The notes under the pieces are model-generated. The model had not been told where the DNA came from. It was given only the letters and a program-made list of their open reading frames with translations, and searched no databases. This document shows positions 39,731-48,597 of a stretch of 54,341 bases of DNA, piece after piece (the first letter of the stretch is position 1; each line of letters opens with the position of its first letter). The translations under genes and the position numbers were made by a program. Source of the DNA: an uncultured Oscillospiraceae bacterium (lineage in GTDB: Bacteria > Bacillota_A > Clostridia > Oscillospirales > Oscillospiraceae); the NCBI GenBank assembly GCA_910579155.1, contig CAJTTS010000016.1:1-54341 (forward strand), read 5' to 3'.

Positions 39731-39934
39731 TTATTTTTCGCCGCACAGCTCGTCCAGCGTGATCTGGAAAAAGTCCGCCAGCGCCCGGGCGGTGTGGATG
39801 TCGGGCACCCGCTCCCCCCGCTCATACCGGGCCACGGCGTTCTTGCTCAACCCGCACAGCTCCGCCAGCGCCTTCCGGCTGATCCGCCGCCGCTCCCGCA
39901 GCTCCGTCAGCCGCCGGGAAAATCCACTGCTCAT
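39731..39934 (-). CDS. Small XRE-family regulator
   Basis: 67 aa, almost entirely a Cro/CI-type HTH: LRERRRISRKALAELCGLSKNAVARYERGERVPDIHTARALADFF. RBS GAGGAG. Located at the switch between the replication genes and the packaging genes, with a candidate operon promoter just downstream, so it may control late expression. Confidence 0.8.
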   Translation of the reverse strand: MSSGFSRRLTELRERRRISRKALAELCGLSKNAVARYERGERVPDIHTARALADFFQITLDELCGEK

Positions 39935-40038
39935 GGGCTCCTCTCCCCTCCGTGACCGCCCGCCCCTCTCCTGTTTCATTTCCAAACCCGCACCCGGTGG
40001 AACCGGCTCCTGGGCACTCGTCCAGCCAGATAGTGGGA

Positions 40039-40179
40039 CTAGGTGCTGTACACGGCGTTCCTGTTCGTGCCCATCATCACCGCCAGCTCCTCCGCCGTGT
40101 CCGCCACCGCCTGCGGCAGATAGGGCGGCTTTTTGGCGTACCCCACCCATACGTGCTCCGGCATATCGTCTGTTTTCAC
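40039..40179 (-). CDS. Small phage protein, HTH-like C-terminus
   Basis: 46 aa from GTG (an ATG five codons later is possible, with GAGGTGA upstream). DMPEHVWVGYAKKPPYLPQAVADTAEELAVMMGTNRNAVYST: the second half looks like a short HTH of the 'nudge into the next gene' type seen in Clostridial phages. Role unknown. Confidence 0.6.
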   Translation of the reverse strand: MKTDDMPEHVWVGYAKKPPYLPQAVADTAEELAVMMGTNRNAVYST

Positions 40180-40180
40180 C

Positions 40181-40402
40181 TCAGCCGCCCCCCTTCCTTC
40201 TCCGCCTGCGCTTGGCGTCCGGGCTCTGCCCCCACAGCGGGCACGCCCTGTGGGCCATATCGCACCCGCCGGGCACCGGGCAGCTCAGGCACACCGCGAT
40301 CGTCTCCGGCGGGTCGTGGGCGTACACCGGCTTCAGCGGCTCCGGCTCCCCGTGGCCCGGCTTGGTGGGCGGGTGCTTGGACCATTGCCCGGCGGCGGTC
40401 AT
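40181..40402 (-). CDS. Small Cys-rich protein
   Basis: 73 aa from the ATG behind AGGAGGTG. Four Cys in CLSCPVPGGCDMAHRACPLWG suggest metal binding; a basic tail (AKRRRRRKGGG) could bind nucleic acid. Ends just before the small ORF at 40179. Common type in phage replication regions but not assigned. Confidence 0.65.
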   Translation of the reverse strand: MTAAGQWSKHPPTKPGHGEPEPLKPVYAHDPPETIAVCLSCPVPGGCDMAHRACPLWGQSPDAKRRRRRKGGG

Positions 40403-40821
40403 GGGGACACCTCCTCGATCTCCTCCGCGCGGATATAGATCCCCGGCACCTCGGCCCAAAACTTTTCGCATATCTCCGAGGCCACCTGGGCGTCATCCGT
40501 CCAGAACCCCGCCGCCCCCATGCAGTCCTTCAGCAGCTTGTTCAGGTTGTCCGTGTCCGGCGGCGAGGTTCGGTACTCGCCGTCATAGTGCCCCCCGCAC
40601 AAGGGGAAGCACCACTTGACCATCAGCCGCACCGCCCCCGACAGCCGCCGCGCCGGGCTGTGCCCCGCCAGATGGGCGGTGAGCTTGGACCGGGCGGCCG
40701 CCACCTCCGGCGGGTCGTAGAACACCGGCTTCCCCTTCACCACCCGGACCTGCTTCTCCTGGTGGGTGGCGGTCGGCACTTTAGCCATCGCCATAAAAAA
40801 TTCTATTTTTCCATTTTCCAC
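40399..40821 (-). CDS. rusA: RusA-family Holliday junction resolvase
   Basis: 140 aa from GTG; other in-frame starts lie a few codons upstream. The acidic catalytic pattern SPPDTDNLNKLLKDCMGAAGFWTDDAQV is the RusA signature. Resolves four-way junctions before packaging. It ends overlapping the Cys-rich gene by 4 bases. Upstream is the TTTGACAC repeat cluster. Confidence 0.85.
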   Translation of the reverse strand: MENGKIEFFMAMAKVPTATHQEKQVRVVKGKPVFYDPPEVAAARSKLTAHLAGHSPARRLSGAVRLMVKWCFPLCGGHYDGEYRTSPPDTDNLNKLLKDCMGAAGFWTDDAQVASEICEKFWAEVPGIYIRAEEIEEVSP

Positions 40822-40858
40822 CTGCTTCACTTCCTTCCGGCCTCGCGCTATGGGTGTG

Positions 40859-41006
40859 GTGTCAAAAGGGGGGTGTGTGTCAAAGGGGTATATTATATAT
40901 ACCCCTTTGACACCCCCTTTTTTGACACCCACTGTCACATTTTGATACCCTGTCAAATGACACTTTTGACACCCTATGTCACGCTGTCATTTGACACCTT
41001 TGACAC
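40859..41006. repeat. TTTGACAC iteron-like cluster with a 37-base palindrome
   Basis: Within 150 bases there are at least seven exact copies of TTTGACAC or its complement GTGTCAAA (starts 40859, 40877, 40906, 40921, 40965, 40990, 40999), plus near copies. Two form the ends of a perfect palindrome (40877-40913: 17-bp arms, loop TAT, AT-rich centre). Part of the cluster lies in the last codons of the primase gene. The clustering next to a primase-helicase gene suggests an origin of replication or an operator. Confidence 0.6.
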
Positions 41007-43193
41007 TTTGAAAACGACCCCATTCCCTCTGTCAAAAACAGGGTGGGCGTCCACATGATCCTTGACCCAGTTCCTTGATTTTTTGGTGTGTGCCATGAGC
41101 GCCGCAATGCTCACTCTGCCCGTATTTTCTTCGTCGCAATAGCTGAAAGCGCTGGCCAGCTCGTCGATCTGTTCATCAGGCTTTGGATCGCTCTTCTTGC
41201 CTTTTTTCGGCTTCTGCCACGCCGGGACCTCTTTTTCTGGGTCAATATCTCCCAGCACCCCGCTGCCATCCCGCCGGTGCACCGGGTGATCGAACCACAG
41301 GTCCACCGGCGCAAATTTCGGGAACTCCCGCAGGGTGCCCTCGATGCGCCACGCCGTGCGGTCCTCTGCGGCCCGCTTCGCGGCCATGACGCACTCCAGC
41401 AGGCCCCGGTATTCCCCGGGGCTCAACACCCCCTCACAGGCGGCCAGGGCACCCTTCTCGCTGCACAGGTCGTCCCGGCTCACCTCTTCGGCTTTTCCTA
41501 GATTTTCAAGGTACGCGGCGCAGGCCCGGCCCACGGCATTGTCGATCTCCTGCCTGCGCAGGTCCTCCGACACGGGCAGCTCGATCAGGTCCAGCAGGGC
41601 GTCCGGGTCACGGGCGAACACCCCCGAGCCGCTGGCTCGGTCCATGCTCCGCTTGCCCCCCTGGCTCCCTTTGGAGTGGTGGTGGCAGTAGATCACCGCG
41701 CAGCCCAGCTCGGTGCACACCTTGTCGAACTGGTTGCAGAACCGGGCCATCTGGTCGGCGCTGTTCTCGTCTCCGGTGATCACCTTGTAGATGGGGTCGA
41801 TGATGATGGCGGTATAGTCCTTCTTCATGGCCCGCCGGATGAGCTTGGGCGCCAGCTTGTCCATGGGGATGGAGTGGCCCCGCAGATTCCAGATGTCCAC
41901 ACTGTGGATGGAGGGCGCGCCCATGGCCTGACGCACATCCCGGAAGCGGTGGAGGCAGGAGGCCCGGTCCAGCTCCAGGTTGACGTACAGCACCCGGCCC
42001 TGGGCGCAGCGGAACCCCAGCCAGGACAGGCCCTCCGCGATACACACCGCAAGCTCAATGAGGGCATAGCTCTTACCGGCCTTACTGGGCCCGGCCAGCA
42101 GCATTTTATGCCCCTGGCGCAGCACGTTTTCAATGAGGGGCGGGGCCAGCTCGGGCAGAGCGGTGGCCAGCTCGTCCTCCGGGTCGGGCAGATCGTCGCT
42201 GGCGCTCTCGATCCACTCCCGCCACTCGCTCCAGGAGGCTTTGCCGATGTTGGTATCCGCCAAAAACTGCTTGCGCCCCTTTCGGGTGACACCGGGCATC
42301 CGACTGAGCCGGGAGGGGTTGCGGTTCTGGCGGTCGATGTCCAGCCCGTTTTTCTGGCACACGCGGTACAGGTAGTCCACCCGCCTGCGGTACTCCTCAT
42401 AGCTGTCCGCCTCGATGCGGACGATGGCGTGGAGGCTCTTCCCCCCGGAGTGGACCAGGGCCGCCACCGGCAGCTCCAGCTCCCGGATGATGGCGTTCTG
42501 CTTCTCGATGGGCAGGGTGTCCGACTCCACCAGGGCATAGCGGAAGTCGGTGACGTTCTCGTTTTTGACCCCTTTTCCGTCCAGGGGGTTGAAGCGGATC
42601 CAGGCCCCGGCCTCCGGGTCGTAGTCCCCCAGCACCGCGCCCAAATCTCCCCTGCATCGTTCCAGCTCCTGGATCAGCTTTCCGGCCGTGCGGTCGAAGC
42701 AGCCCTTGGACCTCGGCTTGTACCGTCCGTCCCCGTCCTGGAAGCTATGGCTCACATAGCCCACGCGATCGCCCTCGTCGAACAGGGCCTTGAGGTAGGA
42801 GACCAGCTCCCGGACCGGATCCCAGACCTGAGGCTCGTCCACCTCACGGGTCTCTATCCAATCCTGGTCTACCACTACCATATCCCCATCCGCCGCGATC
42901 GCATCGTCCCAGTCCAGGGCGTAGCCCGCACGGTCCGGCCGCCAGCCTCGGTCCTGGGCCATCCGCACGATGGTGCCCGCCGTCACCGGGTCGGCGCTGC
43001 CGCGAAAGCCGTTCCACTTCTTTTCACATTCCCCGGGGTGGTAGCGCCCGCCGTCCCGGCGGCTCCACTCCTCCCAGGCGGCGACGGGACAGCCCGCCTC
43101 CTTCAAGCCCATGCCCACCCCCAGCCATTCCTGATAGTTCAGGCCCGCGGGGTCGATGTGGTCCAGGGCCTCCAGCAGCTCTCGCTCCCCCAT
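40974..43193 (-). CDS. Phage primase-helicase (PriCT-2, primase, RepA-type ATPase)
   Basis: 739 aa. PriCT-2-like N-terminus (about 3-70: LLEALDHIDPAGLNYQEWLGVGMGLKEAG ... HPGECEKKWNGF). A primase-like region (about 190-310) has LVESDTLPIEKQNAIIRELE and ALVHSGGKSLHAIVRI. AAA_25/RepA-type ATPase: Walker A LLAGPSKAGKSYAL (near 366), Walker B AIIIDPIYK (near 463), and CHHHSKGSQGG. Supplies priming and unwinding. Its last codons repeat KVSKVS and overlap the iteron cluster. Confidence 0.85.
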   Translation of the reverse strand: MGERELLEALDHIDPAGLNYQEWLGVGMGLKEAGCPVAAWEEWSRRDGGRYHPGECEKKWNGFRGSADPVTAGTIVRMAQDRGWRPDRAGYALDWDDAIAADGDMVVVDQDWIETREVDEPQVWDPVRELVSYLKALFDEGDRVGYVSHSFQDGDGRYKPRSKGCFDRTAGKLIQELERCRGDLGAVLGDYDPEAGAWIRFNPLDGKGVKNENVTDFRYALVESDTLPIEKQNAIIRELELPVAALVHSGGKSLHAIVRIEADSYEEYRRRVDYLYRVCQKNGLDIDRQNRNPSRLSRMPGVTRKGRKQFLADTNIGKASWSEWREWIESASDDLPDPEDELATALPELAPPLIENVLRQGHKMLLAGPSKAGKSYALIELAVCIAEGLSWLGFRCAQGRVLYVNLELDRASCLHRFRDVRQAMGAPSIHSVDIWNLRGHSIPMDKLAPKLIRRAMKKDYTAIIIDPIYKVITGDENSADQMARFCNQFDKVCTELGCAVIYCHHHSKGSQGGKRSMDRASGSGVFARDPDALLDLIELPVSEDLRRQEIDNAVGRACAAYLENLGKAEEVSRDDLCSEKGALAACEGVLSPGEYRGLLECVMAAKRAAEDRTAWRIEGTLREFPKFAPVDLWFDHPVHRRDGSGVLGDIDPEKEVPAWQKPKKGKKSDPKPDEQIDELASAFSYCDEENTGRVSIAALMAHTKKSRNWVKDHVDAHPVFDRGNGVVFKVSKVSNDSVT

Positions 43194-43195
43194 GC

Positions 43196-44776
43196 TCACG
43201 CCCCCACGTACTCGGCGGGCACGACGCCCGCCGGGATGTGCCAGCCGTTGGCGGCGATGCGGTCGATCATATGCTTTGCCGCGTCGAACTGCCACTGGCC
43301 CACATGCTGGAACCCTTTGCCCTCCAGGAATCGGATCTGTTTCGGGGTGGTCAGCCCCTCCGTCCGGCGCTTGGCCAGCCGGTCCAGCAGCAACGCCGCC
43401 TTCCCGGCGCTGCCGATCTCGTCGGGGAAGATGCCCAGCCGCTCCAGCGTGGCCCGCTGCTTTTCGCTGGGCGGGCCCATCTCCCAGCCGAAGGACGGGA
43501 CATAGCTGGACAGGTCTGCCGCCTGAATGGACATTTCAAATTGCAGCGGATCCACCAGCTTGCGCTTGCGGGAGCGCATTTCGGCCAGCTGATTTGCCAG
43601 CGACTCCTCCCGCTGGGCCACAACGTCCTCACTGGCCTTTTTCTCGGCCTCCTCAATATCAACCGGGCATCCGGCCGCCTCGATATTCTCGGTCATCTTC
43701 CGGGCAACCTCGTCCGATTCACAGATCAGGTTGGCGGGGTGGCACAACTCATGGCGCTCGGTGTGCCACAGGAAATCCAGCAGCAGCAGGTGCTCCTTGC
43801 CCGGGGCAAGCCGGGTGCCTCGGCCCACCATCTGGCTATACAGGCAGCGCACCTTGGTGGGCCGCAACACCACCACGCAATCCACGCTAGGGCAGTCCCA
43901 GCCCTCCGTCAACAGCATGGAGTTACACAGGACATTGTACTTTCCCTCGTCAAAGTCTTTGAGGACTTCCGCCCTATCCTGGCTGTTGCCGTTGACCTCC
44001 GCCGCCCGGAACCCCTGGGCATTGAGCAGGCGGCAGAACTTTTGCGAAGTGCGTACCAGGGGCAGGAATACCACCGTTTTTCGCTGCTCGCAGTAGGCAC
44101 GCATCTCCCCGGCGATCTGGTGTAAGTAGGGGTCAAGGGCCGTGTCAATGTCGGAGTTTTTGAAATCCCCAGCCTGTACTCCTACATGGGAGAGGTCAAG
44201 GGTTAGGGGGATGGTGACGGCCTTGATCGGACAGAGGTATCCGTCCTTGATGGCCCTGGGCAGTGTGTATTCATAGGCCAGGTGCTCGAAATACTGGCCC
44301 AGGTTCCGCATATCCCCCCGGTCGGGGGTGGCGGTGACCCCCAGCACCCTGGCGCCGCCGAAGTGGCCCAGCACCCGCTGATAGCCCTCGGACAGGACGT
44401 GATGGGCCTCGTCCACCACGATCGCGTCGAAGTAGTCCCGGGGGAACCGCTCCAGCCGCTTCTCCCTCATCAGGCTCTGCACCGAGCCCACCGCCACCCG
44501 ATACCAGCTGTCCAGGCAGGTCTCCCCCGCCTTCTCCACCCCGCAGCCCAGGCCCGTGGTCTGGAGCAGCTTGTCCGCCGCCTGGTCCAGCAGCTCGCCC
44601 CGGTGGGCCAGGATGAGGCACCGGCCGCCCCGGCGCACCACGTCCTCCACGATCTTGCAGAACACGATGGTCTTGCCGCAGCCCGTGGGCAGCACCAGCA
44701 GGGTGCGGGGGAACTCCCCCGCCCAGTCCCGCTCCACCGCCTCCCGGGCCGCCTGCTGATAGGGCCGCAGCTCCAT
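43196..44776 (-). CDS. DEAD/DEAH-box superfamily 2 helicase
   Basis: 526 aa from the ATG overlapping the upstream stop. Q/I region LRPYQQAAREAVERDW, Walker A LPTGCGKTIVF (near 28-36), DEAH VVDEAHHVLS, TATP, and motif VI YSQMVGRGTRLAPGK (near 313). Family: UvrB/RecG-like helicases of phage replication modules. The C-terminus (about 440-526) adds a small domain with TTPKQIRFLEGKGFQ. Precedes the primase gene. Confidence 0.88.
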   Translation of the reverse strand: MELRPYQQAAREAVERDWAGEFPRTLLVLPTGCGKTIVFCKIVEDVVRRGGRCLILAHRGELLDQAADKLLQTTGLGCGVEKAGETCLDSWYRVAVGSVQSLMREKRLERFPRDYFDAIVVDEAHHVLSEGYQRVLGHFGGARVLGVTATPDRGDMRNLGQYFEHLAYEYTLPRAIKDGYLCPIKAVTIPLTLDLSHVGVQAGDFKNSDIDTALDPYLHQIAGEMRAYCEQRKTVVFLPLVRTSQKFCRLLNAQGFRAAEVNGNSQDRAEVLKDFDEGKYNVLCNSMLLTEGWDCPSVDCVVVLRPTKVRCLYSQMVGRGTRLAPGKEHLLLLDFLWHTERHELCHPANLICESDEVARKMTENIEAAGCPVDIEEAEKKASEDVVAQREESLANQLAEMRSRKRKLVDPLQFEMSIQAADLSSYVPSFGWEMGPPSEKQRATLERLGIFPDEIGSAGKAALLLDRLAKRRTEGLTTPKQIRFLEGKGFQHVGQWQFDAAKHMIDRIAANGWHIPAGVVPAEYVGA

Positions 44777-45276
44777 CAGAACGCCTCCCGATCCCAGGGG
44801 GCGGACATGCTCCCGGCGTCGGTCCACTCGCCCCCCGCGTCCAGGGCGGCGGGGTCGTAGTCGTAGAACTTTTCCACATCGTTGGCTCTGCCCTCGGCGC
44901 CGTCCTTTTTGGTGTAGGTCCGGGGCTTGAAATGCCCCCGGCCCCGGGCGCCCACCAGCTCGTTCCACCGGGGGCGAAGGGGCTGGCCGGGCTTCTTCTG
45001 CCCGACGGCCCGGAAAAACTCGGACAGCTTCCACTCCATCGTGGAGTAGAGGATCAGGTCGTACTTCACCAGGACCGGGCCGCCCGGCGCGTCCACCGAC
45101 AGGGTGAGCACCGCTTTGTTGCAGGCGGGGATCTTGGCCGAGCCGGGGAACCGGGCCCGCTCGAAGGCGGTGACGGTAAAGGTGTAGTCTCCCTCGTCCA
45201 GCAGCACATAGCTGGAGTCGTTGGAGATCTCGTCGTCCCACCCCAGCTCGTGGGGGGTGTTGGGCCGCTCGCTCAT
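44776..45276 (-). CDS. DUF669 protein (putative single-strand DNA-binding partner)
   Basis: 166 aa. Begins with a negatively charged N-terminus and LDEGDYTFTVTAFERARFPGSAKIPACNKAVLTLSV; EWKLSEFFRAVGQKK and GRGHFKPRTYTKKDG follow, matching DUF669, found between Sak4-like and helicase genes. The acidic end and OB-like strands suggest ssDNA binding. Linked by 4-base overlap to the helicase. Confidence 0.8.
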   Translation of the reverse strand: MSERPNTPHELGWDDEISNDSSYVLLDEGDYTFTVTAFERARFPGSAKIPACNKAVLTLSVDAPGGPVLVKYDLILYSTMEWKLSEFFRAVGQKKPGQPLRPRWNELVGARGRGHFKPRTYTKKDGAEGRANDVEKFYDYDPAALDAGGEWTDAGSMSAPWDREAF

Positions 45277-45334
45277 AGAGATACCTCCTCATAGTTTGGA
45301 TACCGGCGGGGGAATATCCCCCGTCCGCTTGCAC

Positions 45335-46393
45335 TCAAAAGGGCAATCTGTCCGGATCGTCCCGGATCGTCTCCACGATCTTGTCCCAGTTGGGCAGCAC
45401 CCAGCCCTCCACGAATCCCGCCTTCTCCATGGCCTCCCAGGGGGTGCCCAGGGGAAAGAACCGCTTTTGCCGCTGGTCGATGACCCTGCGGACCTCCCGC
45501 TCCGTCACGTCGGCGGCGTCCAGCAGGGGTCGCAGGACGGCGGGGATATAGTCCCCTTCCGGCCGCTCCGGCTCGAGGGCGTGCTTGGACGGCCCGGGGG
45601 CGGGCTCCGGCGGGGCAGGTGCGGGCGGGGCCGCCGGGGGCTCCGGGGCCGGGGCGGGAGCCTCCTGCTTTTCCGGGAACAGATAAGGCCCGACGGCTTC
45701 GAAGTCCAGGGGCAGCTCCTCGGGCAGGCCCAGGCGGTTCTTTGCGTCCCAGCAGGGGTGATGGGACGTGTACACCACCCGCCGCCCTCCCTGGGCCTTG
45801 AATCTTTTTCCGGCGCCGTCGGCGGCCACCGACAGGGTCTTGTAGTTGGCGAACAGCAGCACATCCGACCACTCCTTCACCAGCGGGGCGGTCTTTTTCT
45901 GCAGCTTCAGCTCCCAGCGGTCATAGGCGCCAAGCTCGTCGGGCTGCTCGAACTTGCGCATGGCGGCATGGGCGGTGAGCACCACATGGACCCCCCGGCC
46001 CACCACCTCCTCCAGCAGGTTCAGCAGGCGGCCGAACTCCTCCGCTAAGTACACATAGCCCTTGCCGTAGCCCAGGTCCTCGATGCCGCTCAGCTTTTTC
46101 GCGGCGCAGATGCTCTCGACGCAGAGCTGCTCCGCCCAGTCCGCCGTGTCCACCACCAGGGTGGCGCACAGGCTGGGATCGTCCCGGACACACTTGACCT
46201 GCTCCAGCAGCATGGCCCAGCTGGTGGGTTTCTCGGTGCGCTGCACGTCCATGTGCCGGGTGGAGCCCTCGGTGTCGATGAACAAGGGCCGGGGGAACCG
46301 GGCGGCAAACGTAGATTTGCCGATGCCCTCCGGGCCGTAGATCGCTGTCTTGAGGGCGCCGGGCTGTTTCCCGCTGATGATGTTCAGTCCCAT
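45335..46393 (-). CDS. Sak4-like RecA-fold recombination ATPase
   Basis: 352 aa from the ATG overlapping the previous stop. AAA_24/RecA fold: Walker A IYGPEGIGKSTFAARFP (about 18-34), RPLFIDTEGSTRHM, Walker B ATLVVDTADWAEQL, and ELKLQKKTAPLVKEWSDVLLFANYK. A Pro/Ala/Glu-rich linker (about 238-275) leads to a small C-terminal helical domain. Sak4 proteins promote single-strand annealing or exchange in phage recombination. Neighbour DUF669 and ATPase genes match known modules. Confidence 0.82.
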   Translation of the reverse strand: MGLNIISGKQPGALKTAIYGPEGIGKSTFAARFPRPLFIDTEGSTRHMDVQRTEKPTSWAMLLEQVKCVRDDPSLCATLVVDTADWAEQLCVESICAAKKLSGIEDLGYGKGYVYLAEEFGRLLNLLEEVVGRGVHVVLTAHAAMRKFEQPDELGAYDRWELKLQKKTAPLVKEWSDVLLFANYKTLSVAADGAGKRFKAQGGRRVVYTSHHPCWDAKNRLGLPEELPLDFEAVGPYLFPEKQEAPAPAPEPPAAPPAPAPPEPAPGPSKHALEPERPEGDYIPAVLRPLLDAADVTEREVRRVIDQRQKRFFPLGTPWEAMEKAGFVEGWVLPNWDKIVETIRDDPDRLPF

Positions 46394-47661
46394 CAAAATC
46401 CACCGTCCTTCCATGACGGGGCGGCAGGCGGGGCGCTCTCGCCCTGCGCAGCCATGCCGTCCTCGATGATGATGGAGCACTCGTCCCCGGTGGACACCCG
46501 GGTGGCGATGCCCTGGAGCCCCTCCGCCTCCATCCAGGTGGAGAACTCCCGCAGGGTGTCCAGGTCCATCTGTTCCAGCTTGTCCAGCAGGATGAAGCCG
46601 CACTCCGGCTTCAGCGCCCGCACGATGGCGGCGGACACCTTCAGCTGGTCGCTGCCGCTCATGCAGTCCCAGGGCTTGCCCTGGTAGGTCAGTTCCCCAT
46701 CCTCCACGGAGAGGCCGGGGAGAGGCAGTTTTGCCCCTTGCAGGAGGTCGGTCTTCTGCTGGCGTACCGCCTCCAGCTGGGCCGTCAGGCCGGTGTACTG
46801 GTCGCCGCACTCCTTGGCCTCAGCCTCCGCCCGGGCCTTGTCCTGGTTGGTGCGAACCTTGGCGTTGACAGCCTCAATATCCCGGATGCTGGCCTCCAGT
46901 TCATCAGTAGCCTCGTCCTGAAGGTCAAGGGCCGACTTTTGGGCAGTCTCGTAATCGACACACAGGGTCTTGTACCGTTCTTCCAGCAGTGCCAGCTCTT
47001 TGCCTGCCCGATCCATTTCCGCCGCCAACTGAGCCGCCCTCTCCCGCTTGCGTTGGTTCTCGCCGTTCCGGGCGAGGATGTCCTGCTGGCGCTGGATGAG
47101 GTCATAGGCGGAAACGGGCTCGGCGGGGGCCTCGGGCCAGCATGGGAGCTCTTTGGCGTACTTGGCCTTCTGGTCGGCGATCCGGCCGATGGCCAGACGC
47201 TGGTCATACAGCTCCTTCTCCTGCCGGTCCAGCTTTTCCACCTGCTCCTCCAGGCCGATGATACGCAGGAGGGTGGTAGCCTTTTCCTTGCTGGTAGACT
47301 GCATGAACCGGGGCATATCAAGGGCCAGCTGCTCAACAAAGGAATTGAGCAGCTGCTGGCCTGCCTTGCGGCCGGAGGCGTCCGTCACCTTCAAATCGCT
47401 GTTCTTGCCCGACCGCTCCACGACGATCCCGTTGGACAGCTCCAGGCGGAGCCGGGGCGGGAGGACGGAGCCCTCCCGCTGGGCCTGGGAGGGCCGGTAG
47501 CGATCCCCTCCCAGCGCCCACACAATGGCATCCAGGCCTGAGGTCTTGCCCTGGTTATTGCGGCCTCCGATCACCGTCAAGCCGGTGGGAGCCGGGGTGA
47601 GGGTCAGCGCCTTGATGCGCTTGACATTCTCAGCCTCGAACTGCGTGATCTTCACAGACAT
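46393..47661 (-). CDS. SMC/RecF-type AAA ATPase
   Basis: 422 aa from the ATG (TTG two codons earlier is possible). Walker A VIGGRNNQGKTSGLDAIVWAL (near 28-44), a long coiled coil (about 125-305), signature CMSGSDQLKVSAAIVRAL, and Walker B CGFILLDKLEQMD; in this last motif Lys stands where the usual catalytic Glu would be. Rad50/RecF-like proteins process DNA ends with Sak4-type annealases. Start overlaps the preceding small gene by 32 bases. Confidence 0.8.
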   Translation of the reverse strand: MSVKITQFEAENVKRIKALTLTPAPTGLTVIGGRNNQGKTSGLDAIVWALGGDRYRPSQAQREGSVLPPRLRLELSNGIVVERSGKNSDLKVTDASGRKAGQQLLNSFVEQLALDMPRFMQSTSKEKATTLLRIIGLEEQVEKLDRQEKELYDQRLAIGRIADQKAKYAKELPCWPEAPAEPVSAYDLIQRQQDILARNGENQRKRERAAQLAAEMDRAGKELALLEERYKTLCVDYETAQKSALDLQDEATDELEASIRDIEAVNAKVRTNQDKARAEAEAKECGDQYTGLTAQLEAVRQQKTDLLQGAKLPLPGLSVEDGELTYQGKPWDCMSGSDQLKVSAAIVRALKPECGFILLDKLEQMDLDTLREFSTWMEAEGLQGIATRVSTGDECSIIIEDGMAAQGESAPPAAPSWKDGGF

Positions 47662-47848
47662 TTCCAACTTCCTTCCCTAACAATTTTTGGCGCGGCGCCA
47701 GCTCCATTTGTTCGTCCGCCAGGACCTCCACCTGGAGGACTTTCACATCCCCGTACTTCTCCAGGTCCATGGCGACGGCCTCCTTGACGCCGATGGCCTT
47801 GCCCGGCGATGCGTTCTCTATTGCGATGGTCAGCAGCAGGGCGCTCAT
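47630..47848 (-). CDS. Small hypothetical protein of the recombination operon
   Basis: 72 aa (MSALLLTIAIENASPGKAIGVKEAVAMDLEKYG ... NVCEDHAVRG). ATG follows CCGGAGGAG. Beta-alpha pattern; the C-terminal end overlaps the ATPase start. Not recognised; a similar small ORF precedes the SMC-like gene in other Clostridial phages (from memory). Confidence 0.6.
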   Translation of the reverse strand: MSALLLTIAIENASPGKAIGVKEAVAMDLEKYGDVKVLQVEVLADEQMELAPRQKLLGKEVGNVCEDHAVRG

Positions 47849-48027
47849 GGGGCGGGCTCCTCCGGCCTGCGGCGGTAGGCCAGCCCCCAGACCAGACCCA
47901 TCACCACTGTCCCCACCGTCAGAAACCCAACCGGCCCCAGGGCCTCCATCAGCCCGTCCGCCGTAGCGGCGAACAGCAGCACCAGAAGGAATGAGGCAAG
48001 GCTTGTCCGCTCTTGCGTATTTATCAC
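47845..48027 (-). CDS. Small two-helix membrane protein
   Basis: 60 aa from GTG. Two hydrophobic segments (ASFLLVLLFAATADGLMEAL and VGFLTVGTVVMGLVWGLAY) end with a basic RRRPEEP. Membrane-anchored early phage protein, possibly superinfection exclusion; no family recognised. Confidence 0.6.
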   Translation of the reverse strand: MINTQERTSLASFLLVLLFAATADGLMEALGPVGFLTVGTVVMGLVWGLAYRRRPEEPAP

Positions 48028-48037
48028 GCCATACGCC

Positions 48038-48346
48038 TCACTTTCGGGCCGGGACGATTGGTTTCGGAACCAGCCGGTAGCCCATCTTGGCGTCGATGCG
48101 TCGGATACCGTCTACCACACAGGAGGCAGGCTCCGTCCGGCTCGTCCCCACCCGCATAAGCTCCAGCACATCATCCAGATTGATCAGCGCCTTGTTTCCT
48201 GCCCAGACCACCGGCACCGCGCTGTCCTTGATCAGCTGGCGGACATAGTGCTCGGTCACCTCACAACCAGGGTCCAGCATCTTGAGTTCGCGGACAATGC
48301 CGGGCGCCGTCCGCATACGCGGGATACGTTCCACCCCATCCATCAC
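48038..48346 (-). CDS. Excisionase-like DNA-binding protein
   Basis: 102 aa. MRTAPGIVRELKMLDPGCEVTEHYVRQLIKDSAVPVVWAGNKALINLDDVLELM fits a MerR/Xis-like winged HTH seen early in many Firmicute prophages. A Lys/Pro tail follows. Expected to regulate early genes or excision. Confidence 0.7.
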   Translation of the reverse strand: MMDGVERIPRMRTAPGIVRELKMLDPGCEVTEHYVRQLIKDSAVPVVWAGNKALINLDDVLELMRVGTSRTEPASCVVDGIRRIDAKMGYRLVPKPIVPARK

Positions 48347-48546
48347 TCCATCTCCTTTCCCACATCGAGCTTGAGCATCCCATCCAGGAACTCGTCCAGG
48401 GCCGCGTCCAACGAAGTGGCGGGCGTCGGCTTCTTGACGTTCGGCTTCGACCGCCGCTCCAGGGCGGCGATCCGCCGCTCGTGGTCGGCGGCGGTCTGCT
48501 CCAGCTGCGCCACCCTGGCCGTCAGGGCGTTCTTGTCTTTTTCCAC
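48343..48546 (-). CDS. Coiled-coil small protein
   Basis: 67 aa from GTG with AGGAGG 7 bases upstream. ALTARVAQLEQTAADHERRIAALERRS is a clear heptad coil, followed by a helix SLDAALDEFLDGMLKLDVG. Overlaps the HTH gene by 4 bases, so probably its partner. Confidence 0.65.
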   Translation of the reverse strand: MEKDKNALTARVAQLEQTAADHERRIAALERRSKPNVKKPTPATSLDAALDEFLDGMLKLDVGKEME

Positions 48547-48564
48547 ATAAATTCCTCCTCGCAC

Positions 48565-48593
48565 TTGTGGCCGGCAGGAGGATATGTTATAAT
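48565..48593 (+). promoter_or_regulatory. Promoter of small RNA copy 1
   Basis: TTGTGG (48565-48570), 17-base spacer, TATAAT (48588-48593), reading away from the GTG of the divergent minus-strand gene at 48546. Confidence 0.6.
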
Positions 48594-48597
48594 CGCT

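Noticed and set aside
40859..41040. CRISPR array suggested by the TTTGACAC repeats
   Set aside because: Repeat unit is only 8 bases with irregular spacing and mixed orientation; no Cas genes nearby.
46393..47661. Stand-alone anti-phage defence ATPase (OLD or Rad50-like)
   Set aside because: It is embedded with Sak4-like, DUF669, helicase and primase genes in one overlapping operon, the usual phage recombination module.
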